From Mycobacterium neglectum (GTDB lineage: Bacteria > Actinomycetota > Actinomycetes > Mycobacteriales > Mycobacteriaceae), in NCBI RefSeq assembly GCF_002591975.1, contig NZ_NVQE01000035.1, positions 1 to 62,796 on the forward strand: 62,796 nt of DNA. Direction: 5' to 3'. A model generated the notes under the pieces. It was not told the DNA's origin. It did not search any database and saw only the letters and a list, made by a program, of their open reading frames with translations. Positions within the stretch are counted from its first letter, which is position 1. The number at the start of each line of letters is the position of its first letter. Of this stretch, positions 17,605 to 25,614 are shown piece by piece. Both the position numbers and the translations under genes were made by a program.

Positions 17605-18573
17605 TCAGCGTTTGGACGCACTCATTAGTTCGACTATGCGTTGGAGGTCGTCGACCGACCCGAACTCAACCACGATCTTGCCTTTGCGTTTGCCGAGAGC
17701 GACCGTGACGCGGGTATCGAACGCCGTCGAGAGCCGCTCAGCAACATCTTGGAGACCGGGCATGTGGATCGGCTTACGTCGGGGCGCCGCGGGTGTCGCG
17801 GGGCCGGCGCGGTTAGCCAAGGTGACCGCTTCCTCGGTGGCGCGCACCGATAGGCCCTCGGCGACGATGCGCGCCGCGAGCTCCTCCTGCTGTTCGGTGC
17901 CGCCCTCGAGGGAGAGCAGCGCCCGGGCGTGGCCGGCCGAAAGGACACCGGCCGCCACCCGTCGCTGCACCGCGATCGGCAACCGCAGCAGCCGGATCAT
18001 GTTGGTGATGAGCGGACGCGACCGGCCAATGCGCGATGCCAGTTCATCGTGGGTGACGCCGAACTCGTCGAGCAGCTGCTGATATGCGGCGGCCTCTTCC
18101 AACGGATTCAGCTGGACGCGATGGATGTTCTCCAGCAAGGCGTCCCGCAGCATATTGTCGTCGTCGGTCTCCCGAACGATCGCGGGGATGGTCGCGAGCC
18201 CCGCCTCCTGCGCGGCCCGCCACCGCCGCTCCCCCATCACGAGCTGATACCTCGGCGTGGACTCGCCCGGTAGCGCGCGCACCACGATCGGCTGCATGAG
18301 GCCGAACTCGCGGATCGAGTGCACGAGTTCGGCCAGCGCCTCTTCATCGAAGACGTGGCGTGGCTGCTTCGGGTTGGGGTCGATCGCCGACGGATCGATC
18401 TCGCGGTAGACGGCACCGGAGACGTTGGGCTCCGACTGGCCGCTGCCGTACATGACGTCGGCGGCGGCGTTACCCATCTTTCCGAGGGACGATTCGCCAT
18501 CGGACGGTCCGGTGGGAATGAGCGACGCCAGCCCGCGGCCCAGTCCGCTTCGCTTGCCCTTGGGTTGAGTCAT
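17605..18573 (-). CDS. parB: Chromosome partitioning protein ParB
   Basis: The 322-residue protein binds parS and spreads as a CTP-dependent clamp. It shows the N-terminal GLGRGLASLIP motif (contacts ParA), then the ParB/Srx domain (about 60-150; LVMGERRWRAAQEAGL and NIHRVQLNPLEEA). The HTH (VTHDELASRIGRSRPLITNMIRLLRLP) and a C-terminal dimer domain follow. The ATG at 18573 has AGGAGA upstream, and the parA stop lies 10 bases away, so parA-parB form an operon. Three parS sites lie within 2 kb. Confidence 0.96.
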   Translation of the reverse strand: MTQPKGKRSGLGRGLASLIPTGPSDGESSLGKMGNAAADVMYGSGQSEPNVSGAVYREIDPSAIDPNPKQPRHVFDEEALAELVHSIREFGLMQPIVVRALPGESTPRYQLVMGERRWRAAQEAGLATIPAIVRETDDDNMLRDALLENIHRVQLNPLEEAAAYQQLLDEFGVTHDELASRIGRSRPLITNMIRLLRLPIAVQRRVAAGVLSAGHARALLSLEGGTEQQEELAARIVAEGLSVRATEEAVTLANRAGPATPAAPRRKPIHMPGLQDVAERLSTAFDTRVTVALGKRKGKIVVEFGSVDDLQRIVELMSASKR

Positions 18574-18583
18574 CCGTATCTCC

Positions 18584-19582
18584 TCATTGGCGTTCCGCAA
18601 TTTCGCGGCTGGCATCCAGATAGCTCATCGCACCCCGCGAGCCCGGGTCGTAGTCGAGGATCGTCATTCCATACCCGGGCGCTTCGGACACCTTGACGCT
18701 GCGCGGGATGACGGTGCGCAACACCTTGTCGCCAAAGTGGGCGCGGACGTCGTCGGCCACCTGATCGGCCAGCCTCGTCCGTCCGTCATACATCGTCAGG
18801 ATCACGGTGGAGACATTGAGGTCCGGATTGAGGTGCGACTTGACCATCTCGATATTGCGCAACAGCTGACCCACACCCTCGAGCGCGTAGTACTCGCATT
18901 GAATGGGGATCAGGACTTCGGGCGCCGCCACAAGGGCATTGATCGTGAGCAGGCCCAGCGACGGCGGACAGTCGATGAAGACGTAGTCGAAACCGTGGTT
19001 TTTGAGCCCGGCCAGCGCGCCGCGAAGTCGCCCTTCACGCGCCACCATGCTGACCAACTCGATCTCGGCGCCGGCAAGGTCGATGGTCGCGGGCACGCAG
19101 TAGAGACGCTCGCTGTGCGGACTGCGCTGGAGGGCGGCCTCCAACGGGATCTCGCCGATGAGCACCTCATAGGAGGACGGTGTGCCCTCGCGGTGTTCGA
19201 CGCCTAGCGCAGTGCTGGCGTTGCCCTGGGGGTCGAGATCGATCACCAGGACCTGCATCCCCTGGAGCGCGAGCGCGGCGGCGATGTTCACCGCCGTCGT
19301 CGTCTTGCCGACCCCACCCTTCTGGTTGGCGATCGTGAAGACGCGTTGGCGCTCCGGGCGCGGGAGTCCACTCTTGGCGGCGGCATGCAGCAGGCGCACT
19401 GCCCGCTCGGCTTCGGCGCCGATCGGGGTGTCCACCGCGGGTGGGTCGGGCCACACCTCAGTCGGCGGAGGCCCGCCCTCCCATGTTTCACGTGAAACAT
19501 GGGGCTGGTTCGTTTCACGTGAAACATCGCCACGCCGAGGCGCGGCAACGGTCGGTCGCGGGCCTTTGGGAACCGAACTCAC
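18584..19582 (-). CDS. parA: Chromosome partitioning ATPase ParA
   Basis: The 332-residue protein has the deviant Walker A motif NQKGGVGKTTTAVN (about 85-98 from the chosen start), DLDPQGNASTALG and the Walker B DYVFIDCPPSLGLL. It is the ParA ATPase that moves ParB-parS complexes toward the pole. The GTG at 19582 forms a GTGA overlap with the rsmG stop and is preceded by GGGAGC, so I prefer it to an ATG-like start further upstream. The N-terminal 80 residues are variable, and two parS sites within the coding sequence give the repeated VSRET peptides. Confidence 0.94.
   Translation of the reverse strand: MSSVPKGPRPTVAAPRRGDVSRETNQPHVSRETWEGGPPPTEVWPDPPAVDTPIGAEAERAVRLLHAAAKSGLPRPERQRVFTIANQKGGVGKTTTAVNIAAALALQGMQVLVIDLDPQGNASTALGVEHREGTPSSYEVLIGEIPLEAALQRSPHSERLYCVPATIDLAGAEIELVSMVAREGRLRGALAGLKNHGFDYVFIDCPPSLGLLTINALVAAPEVLIPIQCEYYALEGVGQLLRNIEMVKSHLNPDLNVSTVILTMYDGRTRLADQVADDVRAHFGDKVLRTVIPRSVKVSEAPGYGMTILDYDPGSRGAMSYLDASREIAERQ
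19484..19499. promoter_or_regulatory. parS centromere site 1
   Basis: TGTTTCACGTGAAACA is a perfect 16-bp palindrome identical to the bacterial parS consensus. It lies inside the 5' part of parA and is read there as HVSRET. ParB is expected to load here. Confidence 0.97.
19511..19526. promoter_or_regulatory. parS centromere site 2
   Basis: CGTTTCACGTGAAACA keeps the full 14-bp palindromic core GTTTCACGTGAAAC. It lies 27 bases from site 1, also inside parA, where it encodes the second VSRET. Confidence 0.95.
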
Positions 19583-20268
19583 CCCCGGCTCCCGTCCGTC
19601 GATCGGCGGTCGGACAGATTCTTCCGACGCGCCACGACGACGGTCGCGGGAGGATCCAAGACGTCCGCGCAGCATTTTTTCACCCTCACATCGACGGCTC
19701 CGAGGGACGCCAGCACACGCCGGTGCTCATGGGCCTCCCCTTCGGCACGCTCACCTTTAATGGCCAACATCTCGCCCCCTGGACGCAGCAGAGGCATGCT
19801 CCACTTCGCGACCTTGTCCAGTGACGCCACCGCCCTGGAGGTCACCGCATCCATCTCCCCCACCTCTTCTCGCACAGCCCGCTCTTCGGCCCTGCCGCGC
19901 ACGACCATCACGTCGATCCCGAGTTCATCGATCACCTCGCGAAGAAAATCGCTACGCCGGAGCAGAGGTTCGATGAGCGTCACGCGGAGGTCGGGGCGAG
20001 CCAAGGCCAACGGTATCCCGGGCAGGCCGGCTCCACTACCTATGTCGGCGACCCGGGCGTTCTCCGGTAACAATTCCGCGATCGCTGCGCTGTTGAGTAG
20101 GTGTCGATCCCAAAGCCTGTCGACCTCCCGGGGACCGATCAATCCACGCTCGACGCCCGCGCCGGCCAAGATCTCGGCATACCGTCGCGCCCCCGCCAGT
20201 CCGGTTCCGAACAAGATGTCGGCCGCCTCAGGGGCTGCCGACACCTCGTCATGTTTCACGTGAAACAT
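19579..20268 (-). CDS. rsmG: 16S rRNA (guanine-N7) methyltransferase RsmG (GidB)
   Basis: The 229-residue enzyme methylates G527 of 16S rRNA; its loss gives low-level streptomycin resistance in mycobacteria. The SAM-binding motif VADIGSGAGLPGIPLALARP is clear, as is the GidB segment GLIGPREVDRLWDRHLLNSAAIAELL. The first six codons (MFHVKH) are themselves a parS palindrome. It overlaps the parA start by GTGA. The length is usual. Confidence 0.95.
   Translation of the reverse strand: MFHVKHDEVSAAPEAADILFGTGLAGARRYAEILAGAGVERGLIGPREVDRLWDRHLLNSAAIAELLPENARVADIGSGAGLPGIPLALARPDLRVTLIEPLLRRSDFLREVIDELGIDVMVVRGRAEERAVREEVGEMDAVTSRAVASLDKVAKWSMPLLRPGGEMLAIKGERAEGEAHEHRRVLASLGAVDVRVKKCCADVLDPPATVVVARRKNLSDRRSTDGSRG
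20252..20267. promoter_or_regulatory. parS centromere site 3
   Basis: TGTTTCACGTGAAACA, a perfect palindrome, overlaps the rsmG start codon (20268). Because the palindrome runs into ATG, the start of RsmG reads MFHVKH. ParB bound here could also affect rsmG-parAB transcription; that is inference. Confidence 0.97.
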
Positions 20269-20333
20269 CCTCCGGATCTTCGCGGGGCCGACGCGTCCCG
20301 TCGAACGAACTACACAGATGTAACTCGGAGCGC

Positions 20334-20888
20334 TCAGTCGACGAGGACAACGACGCGACGTGAAGGCTCCACGCCCTCACTCTCGCTGTGCACACCATCG
20401 ACCGCAGCGACCGCGTCGTGCACGATCTTGCGCTCGAACGGCGTCATTGGCGAGAGCTCCTCGCGCTCGCCCGACTCGAGGACGCGTCGCGCGACCTTGT
20501 CGCCGAGCGCTGCCAACTCGTCGCGACGACCACGGCGCCACCGGGCGATGTCGAGCATCAGCCGGCTGCGCTCGCCGGTCTTCTGGTGCACCGCCAGCCG
20601 CGTCAACTCCTGCAGCGCGTCGAGCACCTCCCCCTTCCGGCCGACCAACTTGTTCAGGTCGGTTCCGCCGTCGATACTCACGATCGCACGGTCCCCTTCG
20701 ACATCGAGATCAATATCGCCGTCGAAATCCAGCAGGTCCAACAACTCCTCGAGGTAGTCCCCGGCGATCTCGCCCTCGGTGACCAACCGGTCCTCCAGGT
20801 CCTCCGTGGGCGGCGCGGTCGTCTCCTCGCCGGCGGTGTCCCCTTCGACAAGTTCCTCGCTACGCTCGGTCGTCTCAGCGTCAGTCAT
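20334..20888 (-). CDS. jag: Jag/KhpB-type RNA-binding protein (Rv3920c-like)
   Basis: The 184-residue protein has an acidic N-terminus (about 1-40), a KH domain (about 55-110, LVGRKGEVLDALQELTRLAVHQ) and an R3H domain (about 115-184, RSRLMLDIARWRRGRRDEL, PMTPFERKIVHDAVA). Jag proteins bind RNA and link to YidC and cell-wall synthesis. The ATG at 20888 has GGGAGA upstream. It lies between yidC and rsmG, as in other actinobacteria. Confidence 0.92.
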   Translation of the reverse strand: MTDAETTERSEELVEGDTAGEETTAPPTEDLEDRLVTEGEIAGDYLEELLDLLDFDGDIDLDVEGDRAIVSIDGGTDLNKLVGRKGEVLDALQELTRLAVHQKTGERSRLMLDIARWRRGRRDELAALGDKVARRVLESGEREELSPMTPFERKIVHDAVAAVDGVHSESEGVEPSRRVVVLVD

Positions 20889-20986
20889 CTGTATCTCCCT
20901 CATCTCCGGTGGTCTGCACCGGTCGTCTTCGGGCTGTCCCACAGCACTCCGGCCGCAGCTGCCTCAGCGCCGCCGGCTGCGATCGG

Positions 20987-22096
20987 TCAGCGCTTACGTT
21001 TCTTGGGCCGCGCGCCCGGCCGCGGCGTCGCACCCGGTCGTGGGCTGCTGCTGCCGGTTCCCGACGCGGTCTTGCCCGGACTCGAGCCCGTCGCCTTGCC
21101 GTCCGCCGATCCGTTGTCCGTCGCCGTCTCGTCGAGTTCCACGCCGTCGCTTGCCGTCAACTCGGCCGGCTCGGCCGCCGCCTTGGGCCGCTTCTTGGGC
21201 TTCGCGCCCGGCGGCGGTGCGTTCTGTGAACGACGTTCCTTGGCCTCGAGCTTCTTGGCTTCTTCCTCTTTCTCGATCATCCCGAACACGTAGTGCTGCT
21301 GTCCGAACGTCCAGATGTTGTTGGCGAGCCAGTACATGATGATGGCCAGCGGCAGGAACGGCCCGCCGGCGACGACGCCGAACGGGAAGACGTACAGCGC
21401 CAGCTTGTTCATCATCGCCGTCTGCGGGTTCGCCGCGGCTTCCGGGCTTTGGCGCGCGACCGACGCCCGGCTGTTGAAATACGTGGCGGCGCCGGCCAGG
21501 ATCATCAGTGGCACGCCGACCCCGATGACCGCGAAGCGGTTGAATTCAGTGAACGCCTCGAGGCCGTGCTGCTGAATCATCGTCGCGCCGAGTGGAGCAC
21601 CGAACAGGTTCGCGTCCAGGAAGTGACGCACGTCCTCGGCGCTGAACACGTAGTTGCCCAGTTGCGCATTCTCCTCCACCGACAGTCCCAGCCGGCCGAT
21701 GCCGGTCTGGGTCCGGTTGAAGGACATCAGCACGTGATACAGCCCGAGGAAGACCGGCAGTTGGGCCAGCATCGGCAGGCAGCCGAGGATCGGGTTGAAT
21801 CCGTGCTCCTTCTGGAGCTTCTGCATCTCCATCGCCATCCGCTGGCGATCCTTGCCGTACTTCTTCTGCAGCGCCTTGATCTGAGGCTGCAGCTCCTGCA
21901 TCTGCCGCGTGGTGCGGATCTGCTTGACGAAGGGCTTGTAAAGGATCGCGCGCAGGGTGAACACCAGGAACATCACCGACAGCGCCCAGGCGAAGAAGTT
22001 CGTCGGCCCGAGGATGAAGGCGAACGCCTTGTACCAAACCCACATGATCGCCGACACCGGGTAGTAAATGATGTCCAGGCTGAACCAACTAAACAC
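20987..22096 (-). CDS. yidC: Membrane protein insertase YidC
   Basis: The 369-residue insertase starts with FSLDIIYYPVSAIMWVWYKAFAFILGPTNF and has the 60KD_IMP core (ALSVMFLVFTLRAILYKPFVKQIR with the conserved cavity Arg, NPILGCLPMLAQLPVFLGLYHVL). About five TM helices are visible, with a basic Lys/Arg-rich cytosolic tail that may contact ribosomes. The GTG at 22096 overlaps the end of yidD by 8 nt. It inserts membrane proteins alone or with SecYEG. Confidence 0.95.
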   Translation of the reverse strand: MFSWFSLDIIYYPVSAIMWVWYKAFAFILGPTNFFAWALSVMFLVFTLRAILYKPFVKQIRTTRQMQELQPQIKALQKKYGKDRQRMAMEMQKLQKEHGFNPILGCLPMLAQLPVFLGLYHVLMSFNRTQTGIGRLGLSVEENAQLGNYVFSAEDVRHFLDANLFGAPLGATMIQQHGLEAFTEFNRFAVIGVGVPLMILAGAATYFNSRASVARQSPEAAANPQTAMMNKLALYVFPFGVVAGGPFLPLAIIMYWLANNIWTFGQQHYVFGMIEKEEEAKKLEAKERRSQNAPPPGAKPKKRPKAAAEPAELTASDGVELDETATDNGSADGKATGSSPGKTASGTGSSSPRPGATPRPGARPKKRKR

Positions 22097-22430
22097 GCGT
22101 CTCGCTCTCTGCTCGCGATGCCTGGGTACCCCACACATCGTCGGCTGCGTCCGGATCCATCCGGAGCTCGTCTGCGTCCGAGCACAATTCATGTCCGCCG
22201 CCGCGACGCTCCGGTATCGGGTCCCATCCTCCCTTATGCCACGGACCGCACTTCAGCAGCCGCACCACTGCCAGCCATCCGCCCTTCACGGCGCCGTACT
22301 CGGTCAGCGCATCGACGGCGTACTGGCTGCACGTCGGCATGAAGCGACACGTCGCCGGTCGCAGCGGGGAAACCATGTGGCGGTACAACTGGATGACGTA
22401 GATCAGCGCACGCGCGATCGAACCCTTCAT
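22089..22430 (-). CDS. yidD: Membrane protein insertion efficiency factor YidD
   Basis: The 113-residue protein has the YidD signature: IQLYRHMVSPLRPATCRFMPTCSQYAVDALTEYGAVKGGWLAVVRLLKCGPWHKGGWDPIP, with three conserved Cys. An unconserved tail follows. Its ATG forms an ATGA overlap with the rnpA stop, and its end overlaps yidC. It is thought to assist YidC. Confidence 0.95.
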   Translation of the reverse strand: MKGSIARALIYVIQLYRHMVSPLRPATCRFMPTCSQYAVDALTEYGAVKGGWLAVVRLLKCGPWHKGGWDPIPERRGGGHELCSDADELRMDPDAADDVWGTQASRAESETRV

Positions 22431-22783
22431 CGTGACGCCCCATTCTTTGAGAGCGCCCGACGTAGCGCGGTCCGCAATTCCTGTTCGAGTCGTGCCGAGA
22501 TCGCGTAGCGGCTACCGGGCAATGCCCGGATCACTACCCGATCCGCCGGATGCAGATCGTCGATGAGACTGCGGGCCACATGACGCAGCCGGCGGGACAC
22601 GCGGTGACGCTGTACGGCGCTGCCGACAGATTTCGAGACGACCAGACCGATCCGGGGACCATCCTCGTCGACGGCATGACGCATCGTGTGCACGACGAGA
22701 TCGGGCTGCACTGCCCGCACCCCTTGACTGACCGTGGCACCGAACTCGGACGACCGCGTCATCCGGTACCGCGCCGGTAGCAC
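22427..22783 (-). CDS. rnpA: Ribonuclease P protein component
   Basis: The 118-residue basic protein shows RMTRSSEFGATVSQG and the RNase P protein signature (GLVVSKSVGSAVQRHRVSRRLRHVAR). It helps the catalytic RNA process the 5' ends of tRNAs. The start is GTG 22783. It is preceded by rpmH (32 bases) and followed by yidD through a 4-nt overlap. Confidence 0.95.
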   Translation of the reverse strand: MLPARYRMTRSSEFGATVSQGVRAVQPDLVVHTMRHAVDEDGPRIGLVVSKSVGSAVQRHRVSRRLRHVARSLIDDLHPADRVVIRALPGSRYAISARLEQELRTALRRALSKNGASR

Positions 22784-22815
22784 CGCGCTAGATCCCGCTT
22801 GAACTCACGCCGGAA

Positions 22816-22959
22816 TCACGCAGTCAGCTTGCGGCGACCCTTGGTACGCCGGCTCGACACGATGGCCCGGCCTGCCCGGGTCCGCATCCGCAGCCGGAAG
22901 CCGTGCACGCGCGCGCGGCGCCGGTTGTTCGGCTGAAAAGTCCGCTTGCCCTTGGCCAC
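22816..22959 (-). CDS. rpmH: 50S ribosomal protein L34
   Basis: The 47-residue, highly basic protein KGKRTFQPNNRRRARVHGFR...RKLTA is a typical bL34. The GTG start at 22959 is preceded by AGGAGA. It is the first gene of the leftward rpmH-rnpA-yidD-yidC-jag-rsmG-parA-parB cluster. Confidence 0.97.
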   Translation of the reverse strand: MAKGKRTFQPNNRRRARVHGFRLRMRTRAGRAIVSSRRTKGRRKLTA

Positions 22960-23124
22960 GGCTGTATCTCCTCGTTCCGTCTGGCGCCCACGGCCCACAC
23001 CGGTTGAGTGTCAACCCGGTGGGACGCGGTTGCCCGTTGGTAAGCTCGTCCGTCTTGCTTAACCGGCGCGGTCTCCACAAAAACCTGGGTCGCAGCCGTG
23101 CCGCCGCTTGTGGGCGACTGTTCG

Positions 23125-23153
23125 AGGGTACTGACGAGATTTCCCTAGGTCAA
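23125..23153 (-). promoter_or_regulatory. Housekeeping promoter of the rpmH operon
   Basis: On the minus strand TTGACC (23148-23153) and TACCCT (23125-23130) are separated by exactly 17 bases, a good SigA-type promoter. It would start transcription about 160 bases before rpmH. Confidence 0.65.
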
Positions 23154-23271
23154 ACCACACTCCTACCCGCCGCCATCCGGGCTTCAGGGGCATGAAAATC
23201 TTTACATCCGCCACAGCCGTCACGGTGTCCAGGGGCCACCGAAGTAACCCCCAGCCAATGTTGCAGAACGG

Positions 23272-23300
23272 TTGGCACCCGCCAAGAAAACTGTTAGCTT
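23272..23300 (+). promoter_or_regulatory. Predicted dnaA promoter
   Basis: TTGGCA (23272-23277) and TAGCTT (23295-23300) are separated by 17 bases, a good SigA-type pair. Transcription would start near 23307, leaving a leader of about 230 bases before the TTG start of dnaA. The 577-base rpmH-dnaA gap contains no gene that I can recognise. Confidence 0.6.
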
Positions 23301-23308
23301 CTGCCAAT

Positions 23309-23330
23309 GTCGTTTCGATAACGAAACGAC
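23309..23330. promoter_or_regulatory. Perfect inverted repeat at the predicted dnaA transcription start
   Basis: GTCGTTTCG (23309-23317), ATAA, CGAAACGAC (23322-23330) is a perfect 9-bp inverted repeat. It begins two bases after the predicted start of dnaA transcription, so it could be an operator or a 5'-end stem-loop in the mRNA. Confidence 0.7.
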
Positions 23331-23462
23331 GACAGACAACGAAGCGGAGATGCCCACCGAGTCGCGAGCCCACAGACCGCACCACTGCTGTGACGAGCTC
23401 CGGCCGACGGCGTTCCTGCCCGTAGACAACAGAACGACGACGGCTGTCCTGTCTCCACAACC

Positions 23463-23483
23463 TGTGGATAACTATGTGGACAG
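23463..23483. promoter_or_regulatory. DnaA boxes in the dnaA leader
   Basis: TGTGGATAA (23463-23471, perfect reverse of TTATCCACA) and TGTGGACAG (23475-23483, one mismatch) lie close together, with a further near match CTCCACAAC just upstream. They probably serve autoregulation of dnaA. Confidence 0.65.
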
Positions 23484-23521
23484 TTCGTCTTCGTTCCATT
23501 GGCCTTCCCTGAATTGGCCGC

Positions 23522-23528
23522 GAGGGGG
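23522..23528 (+). promoter_or_regulatory. Ribosome-binding site fixing the dnaA start
   Basis: GAGGGGG ends nine bases before the TTG at 23538. There is no comparable site before the upstream in-frame ATG at 23499, so the TTG is chosen as start. Confidence 0.6.
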
Positions 23529-23537
23529 TACGCGTCA

Positions 23538-25049
23538 TTGACTGCTGACCCCGATCCCCCATTCGTGGCCGTATGGAACACGGTCGTAGCCGAACTCAAT
23601 GGCGACATCGAAGCGGTCGGAGTGGCGAACGGTGACGCCGGCCCGGTTCTCACCCCCCAGCAACGTGCGTGGTTGAAGTTGGTCAAACCACTCGTCATCA
23701 CCGAGGGTTTTGCTCTCCTGTCGGTTCCGACGCCTTTCGTTCAGAACGAGATCGAGCGCCATCTTCGAGAACCGATCATCAACGCCCTGAGCCGTCAGCT
23801 CGGTCAACGTGTGGAACTCGGCGTACGCATCGCCGCGCCCGAAACCGAACAGCCCGATGAGGGAATCGGCGGATACGCGAGCACACCCGCGGCGATCGAC
23901 CTCGACGACGTCGATGACGACGTCGACGAAGATCTGGCTGCGCGAGCGAGTGCGGAAGAGAGCTGGCCCTCGTATTTCTCCAGCCGTTCGCAGAGCGCCG
24001 AAGTCGACGACGCGACGGCGGTCAACTTGAATCGCCGCTACACCTTCGACACGTTCGTCATCGGCGCGTCGAACAGGTTTGCTCACGCGGCTTCGCTGGC
24101 CATCGCCGAGGCCCCGGCGCGCGCCTACAACCCCCTCTTCATATGGGGTGAGTCCGGCCTCGGCAAAACTCATCTTTTGCACGCCGCCGGAAACTACGCT
24201 CAGCGACTCTTTCCTGGGATGCGGGTCAAGTACGTCTCGACCGAGGAATTCACCAACGATTTCATCAACTCGCTGCGTGACGACCGCAAGGCTTCGTTCA
24301 AGCGAAGCTACCGAGACATCGACGTGCTGCTGGTCGATGACATCCAGTTCATCGAAGGCAAAGAAGGTATCCAGGAAGAGTTCTTCCATACCTTCAACAC
24401 CCTGCACAACGCCAACAAGCAGATCGTCATCTCCTCGGACCGGCCCCCCAAACAGCTGGCCACCCTCGAAGACCGGCTCCGCACCCGATTCGAATGGGGG
24501 CTGATCACCGACGTTCAGCCTCCCGAACTCGAGACCCGCATCGCGATTCTTCGTAAGAAGGCTCAGATGGATCGTCTCGATGTCCCCGGTGACGTCCTCG
24601 AGCTCATCGCCAGCAGCATCGAACGCAATATCCGCGAGCTCGAAGGCGCCCTGATCCGCGTCACCGCATTCGCATCACTGAACAAGACCGCGATCGACAA
24701 GTCGCTCGCCGAGATCGTGCTCCGCGACCTCATCTCCGATGCATCCACGATGCAGATCAGCACCGCCGCGATCATGGCCGCGACCGCCGAGTACTTCGAA
24801 ACCACCCTCGAGGAACTGCGTGGTCCCGGAAAGACCCGTGCCCTCGCGCAGTCCCGGCAAATTGCGATGTACCTGTGTCGCGAACTCACGGACCTGTCGT
24901 TGCCCAAGATCGGCCAGGCGTTCGGACGTGACCACACCACCGTCATGTACGCCGAGAAGAAGATCCGCGGCGAGATGGCCGAACGCCGCGAAGTCTTCGA
25001 TCACGTCAAGGAACTGACGACACGAATCCGCCAACGCTCCAAGCGTTGA
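23538..25049 (+). CDS. dnaA: Chromosomal replication initiator DnaA
   Basis: The 503-residue AAA+ protein has domain I (about 1-90; FVAVWNTVVAEL, LTPQQRAWLKLVKPL) and an acidic linker. The ATPase domain III has Walker A GESGLGKTHLLHAAGNY and Walker B LLVDDIQFIEGKE. Domain IV carries the DnaA-box-binding signature GRDHTTVMYAEKKI. The TTG start gives a protein beginning TADPDPPF, as I recall for M. smegmatis DnaA. DnaA boxes occur both upstream and in oriC downstream. Confidence 0.97.
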   Translation: MTADPDPPFVAVWNTVVAELNGDIEAVGVANGDAGPVLTPQQRAWLKLVKPLVITEGFALLSVPTPFVQNEIERHLREPIINALSRQLGQRVELGVRIAAPETEQPDEGIGGYASTPAAIDLDDVDDDVDEDLAARASAEESWPSYFSSRSQSAEVDDATAVNLNRRYTFDTFVIGASNRFAHAASLAIAEAPARAYNPLFIWGESGLGKTHLLHAAGNYAQRLFPGMRVKYVSTEEFTNDFINSLRDDRKASFKRSYRDIDVLLVDDIQFIEGKEGIQEEFFHTFNTLHNANKQIVISSDRPPKQLATLEDRLRTRFEWGLITDVQPPELETRIAILRKKAQMDRLDVPGDVLELIASSIERNIRELEGALIRVTAFASLNKTAIDKSLAEIVLRDLISDASTMQISTAAIMAATAEYFETTLEELRGPGKTRALAQSRQIAMYLCRELTDLSLPKIGQAFGRDHTTVMYAEKKIRGEMAERREVFDHVKELTTRIRQRSKR

Positions 25050-25614
25050 GCCCCGTTTCGACTCGACAACTCAGCCTTCGGATCACCAAACCTGTGCGCT
25101 TGGCGTCGAATCACGCCCGCGCGCCAAAAAATCTCGGAAAAACTTCCGTACCGCCCGCATCACTTGTCACACGCCTGCGATGTGCACACCGATGTGGACA
25201 ACCTGGGATGAACCCTCGGATGAGCCGCCGCTTGTTTCACAACCGCGTCCGTTTCCACAGCGGCTGAACAGTGCCAACACATTGATCCACAGGTATCCCA
25301 CAACATGGCACCGGCCGCATCCAGCGCAGACACCGCTTCATCCCCAGAATCCACAGGCCCTATTACTGTTGCTCCTATATCTCTCTAGAAACTTCTTCGA
25401 AGAAGGCCCTTGGGGAACACGCAAAAACTCACTCGCCATACCGGTTCGACGAACCGAATGTCAGCGCGATCGATTAGCTTTCAAGTTCGGGCCGAAAGCT
25501 CTACGGTGGTTCAGCACAGCCGTTACGGTCGTCCCGACGCATCGTTCCAAGGCGTGTTGAGACATCAGGAAACCGCTGCTTAACGCTTGTTGTGTTATTG
25601 ATCGAAGGGACTGT
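25050..25614. other. oriC: Origin of replication oriC (dnaA-dnaN intergenic region)
   Basis: The 565-base non-coding region has several DnaA-box-like sites: TTGTCACAC 25164, TGTGGACAA 25193-25201 (perfect mycobacterial box), TTTCCACAG 25252, TGATCCACA 25283, TATCCCACA 25294 and AATCCACAG 25348. An AT-rich stretch with 14-bp palindrome CTTCTTCGAAGAAG (25392-25405) lies at about 25360-25405. Its position between dnaA and dnaN matches the functional origin of M. smegmatis and M. tuberculosis. The region also holds the dnaN promoter; GAAGGGA precedes the dnaN ATG. Confidence 0.92.

Noticed and set aside
22960..23537. Additional small genes between rpmH and dnaA
   Set aside because: Open frames here lack ribosome-binding sites and recognisable sequence; the region is explained by two promoters, an inverted repeat and DnaA boxes.
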